From contig NZ_QUNO01000004.1 in the NCBI RefSeq assembly GCF_003387475.1, positions 62,001 through 126,000 of the forward strand: DNA of 64,000 bases, written 5' to 3'. Both the position numbers and the translations under genes were made by a program. How positions within the stretch are numbered: position 1 is the first letter of the stretch; the number at the start of each line of letters is the position of its first letter. The notes under the pieces were generated by a model. That model did not search any database and was not told where the DNA came from. It was given only the letters and a program-made list of their open reading frames with translations. This DNA comes from Kutzneria buriramensis. GTDB taxonomy: Bacteria; Actinomycetota; Actinomycetes; Mycobacteriales; Pseudonocardiaceae. Positions 44,125-52,296 of this stretch are shown piece by piece.

Positions 44125-44192
44125 TACTTCTCCTTCGGGTTGTCCCTTGCGGGGCTAACGGGTGGCCGGGGGCAACGGCCACCCGGGGAAGT

Positions 44193-44227
44193 GGGATGCA
44201 CCCGGCTGAGGGGGGTGGGTGCATCCC
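44193..44227. terminator. Hairpin between two exported-protein genes
   Basis: GGGATGCACCC at 44193-44203 pairs with GGGTGCATCCC at 44217-44227. It probably terminates the gene ending at 44323 (minus strand). A second hairpin (GGGTGGCC/GGCCACCC) lies beside it; the 198-base spacer holds no gene. Confidence 0.65.
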
Positions 44228-44322
44228 GGGTCGTTAGCGCGGCTGGGACGGCGCAGAAGAATGCGCACGGACCGAGAACGGTGCGGGGCAATGCCCCTGC
44301 GACCGCCAGCCGCGCGCGGGAA

Positions 44323-45216
44323 TCAGTCAGGCGTGATGCCGGCTTGCTTGCCGGTCAACACGGACACCGACTGCGAGGTGGCCACGACGGACCTGCGCGC
44401 AGCGGCGCCGAGGGTGGAGCCGAACGGAAGCTGCCCGGCGGTGGGGGAGCCGGGCGTGCCGGCGCCTCCGTGTCCGAAGCAGCACGGGGCCGACGGGGCC
44501 TGGGCAGGCACGGCCGGCATCGGCGTGGAGTTCCTCGGGCCGGACAGGTCCGAGCTCCGGTGCGGCGGCAACGAGTGCCGCACGATGTACACGGTGTCGG
44601 CGGACGCGCCGACGACGGCGGCGAGCGGGCCGGCGAGCACACCGGCCGGGTCGAGCCCGGCCGAGGTGACGGACTGCCGGCCGTCGGTCGTCGTGGACGC
44701 GCCGTTGAGGTCGCCGATCACCGGGATCGGCAGCCGCACCGGCAGGGTGGCCAGCGGGAACTGGACCACGTGGCGCACCAGCGTGACCGAGTCCCCCACC
44801 AGGGCGGCCGGGGCCGGCGTGGCCACGTGCCGCCCCACCTGGACGAAGTCGTCCTGGACCTGGTGGGCGAACCGGTCGAAATCGGCGGAGGAGGGCAGGT
44901 TCGCCCCACTCGCCACGATCTGGTGCCCGTCGGCGAGAGAGCCCACGGCCGGCTTGCTCGCGGTCGCGACGGTGCGGGCCATCTCGTGCACCCCGGCGTC
45001 CGCTGATGCGGTTTCCGGCGAGTGGCCGTGCGTCACGGCCGCGGGGTTCGCCGTGGCGGCCTGGTGGCCGTCGAGGGTTCCCGCGGACGCGCAGGCGGTG
45101 GAGAGGCACCACGCGGCGACCGTCAGGCCCGCCGCGCCGCCGACGGTCAGCAGCGCACGGGTGAGCGCGCGGCGCAGCCGGCCGCCCCCCGTGATCACGT
45201 GCCCGTCCGTCGACAA
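44323..45216 (-). CDS. Exported protein of unknown function
   Basis: About 297 residues from the TTG at 45216 (AGAGGA eight bases upstream), or 291 from the GTG at 45198. A basic N-terminus RRLRRALTRALL leads to a signal sequence TVGGAAGLTVAAWCLSTACASAG. The mature part is Ala/Val/Pro-rich and without recognised domains: HEMARTVATASKPAVGSLADG, LVRHVVQFPLATLPVRLPIPVIGD, a repeated SVTSAG/ADTVYIVRHSLPP segment, and a CC pair near APCCFGHGG. It lies upstream and in the same direction as the repeat protein gene, so the two may serve the same surface structure. I do not recognise the family. Confidence 0.65.
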   Translation of the reverse strand: MSTDGHVITGGGRLRRALTRALLTVGGAAGLTVAAWCLSTACASAGTLDGHQAATANPAAVTHGHSPETASADAGVHEMARTVATASKPAVGSLADGHQIVASGANLPSSADFDRFAHQVQDDFVQVGRHVATPAPAALVGDSVTLVRHVVQFPLATLPVRLPIPVIGDLNGASTTTDGRQSVTSAGLDPAGVLAGPLAAVVGASADTVYIVRHSLPPHRSSDLSGPRNSTPMPAVPAQAPSAPCCFGHGGAGTPGSPTAGQLPFGSTLGAAARRSVVATSQSVSVLTGKQAGITPD

Positions 45217-45363
45217 AATGAAGATCCTCTTCCGCTCGCCTGGGGAAACGCCGACATCACCGGCGGAACGCGAAGGCGTCCGCGATGTCGACGCCGAGAG
45301 ACTGTCAGTTTCGGAACGGTCCTCGCAGCTCCGACACCCCAAGATCCCCTGAAGGTGTGAACG

Positions 45364-46536
45364 ATGCCTTCGGGCGGTTCGGGCGGCTACGGTGATCTCG
45401 TGACTTCTGCCCGGCCCGGTCGCCCCGAGGACGTCAGCCAGTCCGTGCCCAAGGTGCTGCGGGTCAGCGCCGCGCTGAGCTGGCGGCTGGTGGCCGTCGC
45501 CGCCGCGGTCTGGCTCATCTCCTGGATCGTCGGCTACCTGGCCGTCGTCATCATCCCGGTGGCCATCGCGCTGCTGATGTCCGCGCTGCTCGCGCCGGCG
45601 GTGGCCCAGCTGGTGCGCTGGCGGCTGCCGCGCGGGCTGGCCACCGCGATCGTCGTGGTCGGCGGCATCGCCCTGGTCGTCGGCGTGCTCTACGGCGTGA
45701 TCAACGCCTTCATCGGCGGCCTGCCCGACCTCCAGAAGCAGGTGGCCGGCTCGGTCAAGGCGATCCAGACCTGGCTGGCCGGGCCGCCGCTGCGCGTGTC
45801 CACCGACCAGCTCACCGGCTTCACCAACCAGATCGTGAAGCTGATCCAGGACAACCAGCTGACCATCACCACCAGCGCGCTGTCCACCGCGGCCACCCTC
45901 ACCGAGGTGCTCACCGGCGTCCTGCTGGTGCTGTTCACCACCATCTTCTTCCTGCACGACGGCGGCGGCATCTGGTCGTTCCTGATCAAGATCATCCCGG
46001 CCGACGTGCGGCCGCGGGTGGACGTGGCCGGCCGCCGCGGCTTCGCCTCGCTGGTCCGCTACGTGCGGGCCACCGCCGCGGTGGCGGTGGTGGACGCGCT
46101 CGGCATCGGGATCGGCATCGGCATCGTCGGCGTGCCGCTGGCGGTGCCGCTGGCCGCGCTGGTGTTCCTCGGCGCGTTCATCCCGATCGTCGGCGCGGTG
46201 ATCGCCGGCACGGTGGCGGTGCTGGTGGCGCTGGTGGCCAAGGGCTTCGTGTCGGCGCTGATCGTGCTGGCCATCGTGATCGCGGTGATGCAGCTGGAGA
46301 GCCACATCCTCCAGCCCCTGCTGCTGGGCCGCGCGGTGCAGCTGCACCCGCTGGCGGTGGTGCTGATGATCGCCGCCGGCTTCACCTTCGGCGGCATCGC
46401 CGGCGCACTGATGTCCGTGCCGATCCTGGCCGTGCTGAACTCGGGGATCCGGTCGCTGCTGCACGACCAGGGCGTCGATCCGTCCGAAGTGGACCCGACC
46501 CGGCCGCCGAAGGTGGAGCCGGGGCACGGCAAGTAG
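45364..46536 (+). CDS. AI-2E family transporter (TqsA/PerM-like)
   Basis: A 390-residue membrane protein with about eight helices. N-terminal helices LVAVAAAVWLISWIVGYLAVVIIPVAIALLMSALLAP; a long amphipathic segment between (about 120-180); the family signature region TTIFFLHDGGGIW, GIVGVPLAVPLAALVFLGAFIPIVGAVIAG; and the final FTFGGIAGALMSVPILAVLN. Such permeases export autoinducers, ions or lipids; some are Na+(Li+)/H+ antiporters. ATG 45364 has GAAGG upstream; GTG 45400 is an alternative. It is divergent from the exported protein. Confidence 0.9.
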   Translation: MPSGGSGGYGDLVTSARPGRPEDVSQSVPKVLRVSAALSWRLVAVAAAVWLISWIVGYLAVVIIPVAIALLMSALLAPAVAQLVRWRLPRGLATAIVVVGGIALVVGVLYGVINAFIGGLPDLQKQVAGSVKAIQTWLAGPPLRVSTDQLTGFTNQIVKLIQDNQLTITTSALSTAATLTEVLTGVLLVLFTTIFFLHDGGGIWSFLIKIIPADVRPRVDVAGRRGFASLVRYVRATAAVAVVDALGIGIGIGIVGVPLAVPLAALVFLGAFIPIVGAVIAGTVAVLVALVAKGFVSALIVLAIVIAVMQLESHILQPLLLGRAVQLHPLAVVLMIAAGFTFGGIAGALMSVPILAVLNSGIRSLLHDQGVDPSEVDPTRPPKVEPGHGK

Positions 46537-47733
46537 CTACGCCATCGCGACGAGATTGCGGCCGTAGCCCTTGGCGGACAGCAGGGCCGAGTCGGCGGCG
46601 ACCAGCAGCGCCGACACGTCGTAGCCGTAGCGGTCCGATGTGGACACTCCGATGCTGACGGTCAGGCCCGACAGCGTGTGCGCCTGGCCGTCGGCGGCGG
46701 TGGTCGACACCCGCAGCAGCGAGATGGCGTGCCGGACCCGTTCGGCCACCGACTCGGCGACGCCCGGACCGGTGTCGGGCAGCAGCACCACGAACTCCTC
46801 GCCGCCGAACCGCCCGACCAGGTCGCCGTGCCGGACGCTGCCACGCAGCTCGCGGGCCACCGCGGCCAGCGCCGCGTCGCCGGCCAGATGCCCGACCTGG
46901 TCGTTGACCCGCTTGAAGTGGTCCAGGTCCAGCAGCATCATCGCGACCGGCCGGCCGCGTCCGGACGCCTTGGCCAGCTCCTCGCGGGCCTGCACGTCCC
47001 AGTGCACGGCGTTGGACAGCCCCGTCTTGGCGTCCCGCTGCGCGGAGCGACGCCACTGCGGCAGCTGGGCGGCCCGTTCCAGCAGGAACATCGGCGGCCC
47101 GGCGAGCAGCGCTCGGATCGGGTCGGCCAGCACGGCGGCGGCCATCAGCCCGCCGGTGCTCGCCGCGACGATGCCCAGCACCACGTCGATCGGCTCGCCG
47201 AACACCTCGTCGGCGCCGGCGGACGGGGCGCGCAGCCGCAGACCGATGGCCACCAGCGCGAAGCGGGTCAGCAGCAGCACCGCGCCGGCGAGCACGAGCA
47301 TGCCGAAGTCCCAGTTCGGGTGGTCCCAGCCGATGACGAGCCGGGCGGCGAACACCGACAGCGTGGTCGCGGCCAGCGTGAACAGCCAGCGGTGCGCCTG
47401 CGGTCCCGGGCCGAGCACGCCGTAGAGGGCGGGGCCGAGCAGGAGCAGCAGCACCAGGTTCGGCGGCAGCAGGAGCAGGCCCGCCGACAGGTAGCAGATG
47501 TGCAGCGCCCAGGGGTTGCGCCGGGACTCGTTGGAGAGCTGGGTGGCGATCGCCGTGATCACGACGACCACCACGCCGGTGCCCGCGACCGCGCCGAAGC
47601 GGCCGAGGTCGGCGAGCTGCGGCGGCGGGGTCGCGGCCAGGACGTAGCCGCCCAGCGCCACCGCGGCGAGGTCCACTGCGAGCCAGTAGACCAACGCGGG
47701 CCTCGGCAGGGTCCACATCGACCAGTCGCGCAC
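46537..47733 (-). CDS. Membrane-bound GGDEF protein (putative diguanylate cyclase)
   Basis: A 398-residue protein. Residues 10-185 contain about six membrane helices in a MASE-like sensor block. A cytoplasmic stretch follows, then a GGDEF domain from about 230: RDAKTGLSNAVHWDVQA, MMLLDLDHFKRVNDQVGH and the active loop RFGGEEFVVLLPDTG, followed by SIGVST. The GGEEF loop and substrate-binding residues are intact, so cyclic di-GMP synthesis is likely. GTG 47733 is used. It converges with the AI-2E permease with adjacent stops. Confidence 0.9.
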   Translation of the reverse strand: MRDWSMWTLPRPALVYWLAVDLAAVALGGYVLAATPPPQLADLGRFGAVAGTGVVVVVITAIATQLSNESRRNPWALHICYLSAGLLLLPPNLVLLLLLGPALYGVLGPGPQAHRWLFTLAATTLSVFAARLVIGWDHPNWDFGMLVLAGAVLLLTRFALVAIGLRLRAPSAGADEVFGEPIDVVLGIVAASTGGLMAAAVLADPIRALLAGPPMFLLERAAQLPQWRRSAQRDAKTGLSNAVHWDVQAREELAKASGRGRPVAMMLLDLDHFKRVNDQVGHLAGDAALAAVARELRGSVRHGDLVGRFGGEEFVVLLPDTGPGVAESVAERVRHAISLLRVSTTAADGQAHTLSGLTVSIGVSTSDRYGYDVSALLVAADSALLSAKGYGRNLVAMA

Positions 47734-47863
47734 GTGAGTTCCGTTTCCGACACGTCACCGGATGTCGTTGAGCCTCGCACACGTCGTGACGTGAGCAGAA
47801 GTCCACCGGTCAGGGATACCCGGATCCACCCGGTCACGGCAGGATGTCCGCGGGGAGGAGCAC

Positions 47864-49021
47864 GTGGTGAGGAACAGACCAGCCATTCCGGGGATCAGTC
47901 CCGACGACGATCCGGCCACGCCGTTCTGGCGGGGCCTGATCGTGCTACGCATCGTGACATGGGCGTTCGCGCTCGGCAGCATCTGGCTCAACGCCCACAC
48001 CTTCGCGGTGGCGTGGGCCGGGTGGCTTGTCGCCGGCGTGATGACCGTGTGGACCGGCGTGCTCACGTTCTTCTACGTGACGCCGCCCGGCCGCCTGCCG
48101 CAGCTCGTGATCGCCGACCTCGTGCTGAACACCGTGCTGATGCTGTCGTCGGTGCCGATCGTCGGCCCCGCGCAGTTGCAGGGCGGCGCGCAGACCATCA
48201 CCACCCTGTGGTCCGCAGCCGTGCCGGTCGGCGGCGCGATCTACGGGGGCCGGTACTGGGGGCTGCTGTTCGGCGGCATCACCGCCGTGGCCAACGTGCT
48301 GCCGCGCGGCTACTTCAACATCTACCTCGCCGAGGACACCGTGCTGCTGATCGGCGTCAGCTTCGTGGTCGGCGTGGCGACGGAGGCGACCCGCAACTCG
48401 GCGGACCGGGTGCGGCAGGCGCTGCGCACCGAGGCGGCGACCGCGGAGCGGGAGCGGCTGGCGCGGTCCATCCACGACGGCGTGCTCCAGGTGCTGGCCC
48501 GGGTGCGCAAGCGCGGCCTGGAGGTCGGCGGCGAGGCGGCGGAGATCGCGGAGCTGGCCGGCGAGCAGGAGATCGCGCTGCGGTCGCTGATCGCGTCCGG
48601 GCCGCTGGAGTCCACTGTGGATGGCGACACCGACCTGCGGCAGTGGTTGCAGCTCATGGCCACGCCGTCGATCTCGGTGGCCGCGCCGGCGACGCCGGTG
48701 CTCGTGCCGCAGGTGACCGCCGGCGAGCTCGCGGCCGCCGTGCGCGAGGCGCTGTCCAATGTGGACAAGCACGCCGGGTCGGCGGCGCGGGCGTGGGTGC
48801 TGCTGGAGGATCTCGGCGGCGAGGTGGTGCTCAGCGTCCGTGACGACGGCGTGGGCATCGCGGACGGCCGGCTGGCCGCCGCCGAGGCCGAGGGCCATCT
48901 CGGTGTCTCCCAGTCGATCCGGGGACGGATCGCCGACCTGGGTGGCACCGTCGAGCTGACGACGGCGCCCGGCGAGGGCACCGAGTGGGAGTTGCACGTG
49001 CCGACAGGGGGATCCAGGTGA
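47864..49021 (+). CDS. NarL-type sensor histidine kinase (HisKA_3)
   Basis: A 385-residue membrane kinase. Four or five helices occupy about 22-175 with little extracytoplasmic sequence. The dimerisation/phosphoacceptor segment ERLARSIHDGVLQVL holds His204. The HATPase domain follows, with the N-box EALSNVDKHAG, the G1-box VRDDGVGIAD and the lid region GHLGVSQSIRGRI. A GGGAGG site precedes GTG 47864. Its stop overlaps the response regulator start (GTGA). It probably senses membrane-linked stress. Confidence 0.93.
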   Translation: MVRNRPAIPGISPDDDPATPFWRGLIVLRIVTWAFALGSIWLNAHTFAVAWAGWLVAGVMTVWTGVLTFFYVTPPGRLPQLVIADLVLNTVLMLSSVPIVGPAQLQGGAQTITTLWSAAVPVGGAIYGGRYWGLLFGGITAVANVLPRGYFNIYLAEDTVLLIGVSFVVGVATEATRNSADRVRQALRTEAATAERERLARSIHDGVLQVLARVRKRGLEVGGEAAEIAELAGEQEIALRSLIASGPLESTVDGDTDLRQWLQLMATPSISVAAPATPVLVPQVTAGELAAAVREALSNVDKHAGSAARAWVLLEDLGGEVVLSVRDDGVGIADGRLAAAEAEGHLGVSQSIRGRIADLGGTVELTTAPGEGTEWELHVPTGGSR

Positions 49022-49671
49022 GCGTGTCGGTGATGGTCGTCGACGACCATCCGATGTGGCGGGCCGGCGTGGCCCGCGACCTGCAGGAGCGGGGCTTCGA
49101 GGTGGTTGCCACGGCCAGCGACGCGGCGTCGGCGGTGCGGATCGCCGGCACCGTCCGGCCGGACGTGGTGCTGATGGACCTCAACCTGGGTGCGCAGACC
49201 GGCGTGGAGGCGACCCAGCAGATCATCGCCGCGCGGCCGGAGACGCGGGTGCTGGTGCTGTCGGCCAGCGGCGAGCAGAGCGACGTGCTGGAGGCGGTGA
49301 AGGCCGGCGCCTCCGGCTACCTGCTCAAGTCGGCGTCGGTCGAGGAGCTGGTGGACGCGGTCAACCGGACCGCCGAGGGCGCGGCGGTGTTCACCGCCGG
49401 CCTGGCCGGGCTGGTGCTCGGCGAGTACCGGCGGATGGCCGCCGCGCCGGCCGGGCCGGAGCCGGCCCCGGAGCTGACCGACCGGGAGACCGAGGTGCTG
49501 CGCCTGGTGGCGAAGGGCATGACCTCCCGCCAGATCGCCACCAAGCTGGTGATCTCGCACCGGACCGTGGAGAACCACGTCCAGTCCACGCTGCGCAAGC
49601 TCCAGCTGCACAACCGGGTCGAGCTGGCCCGCTACGCCATCGAGCACGGCCTGGACGCGGACCAGCACTGA
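49018..49671 (+). CDS. NarL/LuxR-family response regulator
   Basis: A 217-residue regulator. The receiver domain (1-120) has the acidic pocket VVDDHP, phosphoacceptor Asp54 in VVLMDLNLG, conserved Ser/Thr in LVLSASG and Lys in YLLKSAS. The LuxR-type HTH (about 150-212) reads LTDRETEVLRLVAKGMTSRQIATKL, HRTVENHVQSTLRKL. GTG 49018 overlaps the kinase stop by four bases; the upstream in-frame extension lies inside the kinase gene. It is the cognate partner of the adjacent kinase. Confidence 0.95.
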   Translation: MSVSVMVVDDHPMWRAGVARDLQERGFEVVATASDAASAVRIAGTVRPDVVLMDLNLGAQTGVEATQQIIAARPETRVLVLSASGEQSDVLEAVKAGASGYLLKSASVEELVDAVNRTAEGAAVFTAGLAGLVLGEYRRMAAAPAGPEPAPELTDRETEVLRLVAKGMTSRQIATKLVISHRTVENHVQSTLRKLQLHNRVELARYAIEHGLDADQH

Positions 49672-49673
49672 CC

Positions 49674-51332
49674 TCAGTGGTTGCGGCGCGGCGTGAGCGC
49701 CGCCCGCGCCGCCAGGCGCGCGTGCTCCGGGTCGTGCGTGGCCACGGCCGCCTTGGCCGCGAGCTGGCACTGGTCGAAGTGCACCTCGGCCAGGCCGGCA
49801 CCCACCCGCTGCAACGCGCTCGCGTTCATCGACAGGCTGGTCATGCCGAGGCCGACGAGCACCGCCGCCAGGTGCGGATCGGCCGCCGCCTCGCCGCAGA
49901 CGCCGGCCGGCTTGCCGGTCTCGCCGGCGGCCTTGCCGACCAGGGCGATCAGCCGCAGCAGCGCCGGCTGCCAGGGGTCGTTGAGCGCCGCCACGGCGCC
50001 GACCTGCCGGTCCGCCGCGAACGTGTACTGGGCCAGGTCGTTGGTGCCGAGGCTGACGAAGTCGACGGCGTCGAAGACCTCGCGGGCGGTCAGCGCGGCC
50101 GCCGGCACCTCGATCATCACGCCGGCCTTCGCGATGCCGGCGGCGCGGACCCGCTCGGCGAACCAGCCCGCCTCCTCGGCGGTGGCCACCATCGGCGCCA
50201 TGACCTGGACCAGCGCGCCGGTCTCGGCGGCGGCCGCGGCGATCGCCTCCAACTGCCGGTCCAGCACGTCGGTACGGGTGAACGCGACCCGCAGGCCGCG
50301 CACGCCCAGCGCCGGGTTGGGCTCCGGGTCGGGGGCGAGGAAGGCCAGCGGCTTGTCCGCGCCGGCGTCCAGCGTGCGGACGGTCACCGGCTTGCCGGCG
50401 AACGGCTTGAGCACCGCTGTGTAGGCGGCGGTCTGCTCGGCCACCGAGGGCTCGTTGGTCGCCGACAGGTAGCAGAACTCGGTGCGGAACAGGCCCACGC
50501 CCTCGGCCCCGTTGGCCGCGGCGGCCGTCGCGTCGGCGGCGGAGCCGACGTTGGCCAGCACCTTGATCCGGTTGCCGTCGAAGGTGATGCCGACGCCGTC
50601 CCAGTGCACTTCCTTGCCCGCGGCGGCGGCGAGCACCTCGACGCGGCCGGCGGGGACCTCGACGACACCGGTGTCGCCGTCGACGATCAGGCCGCGGACT
50701 TCGCCCAGCGCCAGCAGGCCGGTGGTGGCGACGACGGCCGGGATGCCCAGCGCCCGCGCGAGGATGGCGGTGTGGCTGGTCGGCCCGCCTTCCTCCGTCA
50801 CGAGGGCGAGCACCTTGCTCGGGTCGAGGCCGGCGGTGTCGGCCGGCGCCAGGTCGCGGGCGACCAGCACGGACGGCCCGGTCAGCGTCGGCACGCCGGG
50901 CGGCTCCACGCCCATCAGCTCGGCGACGATGCGGTCGCGCACGTCCCGGATGTCGCGGACCCGCTCGGCCATGTAGCCGCCGGCCGCGGCCAGCGCGGCC
51001 GCGAACGTCTCGGCGGCCTCGAACACGGCTCGGGTCGCGGGCAGCGACTTGGTGGTCACGAGCTTCTCGGCCTGGCTGGCCAGCGACGGGTCGGCGGCCA
51101 TCGCGGCGGTGGTCTCCAGGACCTCCTTGGCCTCGCCGGTCGCGGCGTCGGCGCGCTCGGTCAGCCGGGCGACGACGGCCGCCGCGGCCGGCTTGATCCG
51201 GGCGGCCTCGGCCGCCGGATCGGCGGGCGCCGGCGTCGCCGCCGGCTCCGGCAGCGGGTCAGCGACCCGCACGACGGGGCCGGAGGCCCGGCCCGCACTC
51301 ACCCCGACACCCTTGAGTCGCGCGCTCGACAT
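49674..51332 (-). CDS. ptsI: Phosphoenolpyruvate-protein phosphotransferase (PTS enzyme I)
   Basis: A 552-residue enzyme I, slightly shorter than the E. coli protein. It takes phosphate from PEP onto His187 in EEGGPTSHTAILARALGIP and passes it to HPr. The N-terminal HPr-binding helical domain is alanine-rich. The PEP-binding barrel has GLFRTEFCYLS, PVTVRTLDAGADKPLAF, ALGVRGLR, GVMIEVPAA, VSLGTNDLAQYTFAADR and GKPAGVCGEAAADP, all intact. It starts three bases after the rbsK stop, so both lie in one operon. No HPr or sugar-specific enzyme II gene is visible nearby. Confidence 0.95.
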   Translation of the reverse strand: MSSARLKGVGVSAGRASGPVVRVADPLPEPAATPAPADPAAEAARIKPAAAAVVARLTERADAATGEAKEVLETTAAMAADPSLASQAEKLVTTKSLPATRAVFEAAETFAAALAAAGGYMAERVRDIRDVRDRIVAELMGVEPPGVPTLTGPSVLVARDLAPADTAGLDPSKVLALVTEEGGPTSHTAILARALGIPAVVATTGLLALGEVRGLIVDGDTGVVEVPAGRVEVLAAAAGKEVHWDGVGITFDGNRIKVLANVGSAADATAAAANGAEGVGLFRTEFCYLSATNEPSVAEQTAAYTAVLKPFAGKPVTVRTLDAGADKPLAFLAPDPEPNPALGVRGLRVAFTRTDVLDRQLEAIAAAAAETGALVQVMAPMVATAEEAGWFAERVRAAGIAKAGVMIEVPAAALTAREVFDAVDFVSLGTNDLAQYTFAADRQVGAVAALNDPWQPALLRLIALVGKAAGETGKPAGVCGEAAADPHLAAVLVGLGMTSLSMNASALQRVGAGLAEVHFDQCQLAAKAAVATHDPEHARLAARAALTPRRNH

Positions 51333-51335
51333 GGT

Positions 51336-52229
51336 CTAGACCATACCCTCCGCCCGGTCGACCTCACCACGGGTCGGGTAGGAAGCCTGCGCACCCGGCC
51401 GCGTCACCGAGACGGCCGCCACCCGCACCGCCCGGCGAGCCGCCGCGACCAGGTCGTCCCCGGCCGCCAACTGCGTGATCAACGCTCCCACGAAGGCGTC
51501 GCCCGCGCCGGTCGTGTCGACCGCCCTGACGCTCGGCGAGGACACCTCCGTCGTGCCGGCGGACTCGATCACCAGCGCCCCGCGGCTGCCCAGCGTCACC
51601 ACCGCCGAGCGCGGTCCGAGGCCGAGCAGCTTGGTCACATCGGTCGCGCCGTCCAGCAGCCACTGCGCCTCGTGCTCGTTCACCACCAGCGGATCCAGTG
51701 CCGCAAGCGTTTGCGACGACAGCTTCGCCACCGGCGACAGGTTCAGCACCGCCCGAGTCCCGGCCTCGGCCGCCAGCGCCACCGCCCGCTCGATGGCCGG
51801 CAGCGGCACCTCCAGCGAGGCCAGCAGCACCTTGGCCCCCGCGATCGTTTTCCGCGCCGCCTCGACCTGGTCGACGTCCACCGCCGAGTTCGCACCGGGG
51901 GACACCACGATCGTGTTCTCCCCGTCCGGCGTGATCGTGATGTAGGCGGCCCCGGTCGGCCGATCCACCGTGCGCACCAGGTCGAGCTGCACGCCGGCCC
52001 GGCTCATCGACCCGCGCAGCAGCTCGCCGTGCTGATCGCCGCCCACCGCACCCAGCAGCGCGACCCGGCCGTCCTGCAACGCCGCCGCCACCGCCGCGTT
52101 CGCGCCCTTGCCGCCGGCGGCCAGCACCGTGTCCGATCCGAGCACCGTCTCGCCCGGGCCCGGGCGGCGTTCCACCTGCACCACGACGTCGGCGTTCGCC
52201 GATCCGATCACCACCACCTCAACGGTCAC
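51336..52229 (-). CDS. rbsK: Ribokinase (PfkB family)
   Basis: A 297-residue sugar kinase that phosphorylates ribose to ribose 5-phosphate. It has N-terminal VIGSANADVVVQVERRPGPGET, the first PfkB motif GGKGANAAVAAALQDGRVALLGAVGGDQHGE, and the second motif DTTGAGDAFVGAL with catalytic base Asp244. The substrate-pocket Asn-Asp residues near the N-terminus and the glycine hinge GGKGAN fit ribokinase better than fructokinase. The start is ATG 52229. It is followed at three bases by ptsI, an uncommon pairing. Confidence 0.88.
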   Translation of the reverse strand: MTVEVVVIGSANADVVVQVERRPGPGETVLGSDTVLAAGGKGANAAVAAALQDGRVALLGAVGGDQHGELLRGSMSRAGVQLDLVRTVDRPTGAAYITITPDGENTIVVSPGANSAVDVDQVEAARKTIAGAKVLLASLEVPLPAIERAVALAAEAGTRAVLNLSPVAKLSSQTLAALDPLVVNEHEAQWLLDGATDVTKLLGLGPRSAVVTLGSRGALVIESAGTTEVSSPSVRAVDTTGAGDAFVGALITQLAAGDDLVAAARRAVRVAAVSVTRPGAQASYPTRGEVDRAEGMV

Positions 52230-52296
52230 ATCACAACCCTGCCACGTGAGTAGTGCTACGGATCCATTCGGCGGCGGCAGAACTCATCCTGACGGC

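Noticed and set aside
40501-45006. 1501-codon open frame on the plus strand opposite the repeat protein
   Set aside because: It is an antisense shadow of a GC-rich repetitive gene, with biased Arg/Gly/His composition, no domains, and it also crosses an intrinsic terminator.
48760-48768. DnaA-box match inside the histidine kinase gene
   Set aside because: TGTGGACAA there encodes the conserved N-box residues NVDK, so coding constraint explains it.
49056-52253. 1065-codon plus-strand frame
   Set aside because: It lies within the response regulator and opposite ptsI and rbsK, all of which are clearly real; its composition is shadow-like.
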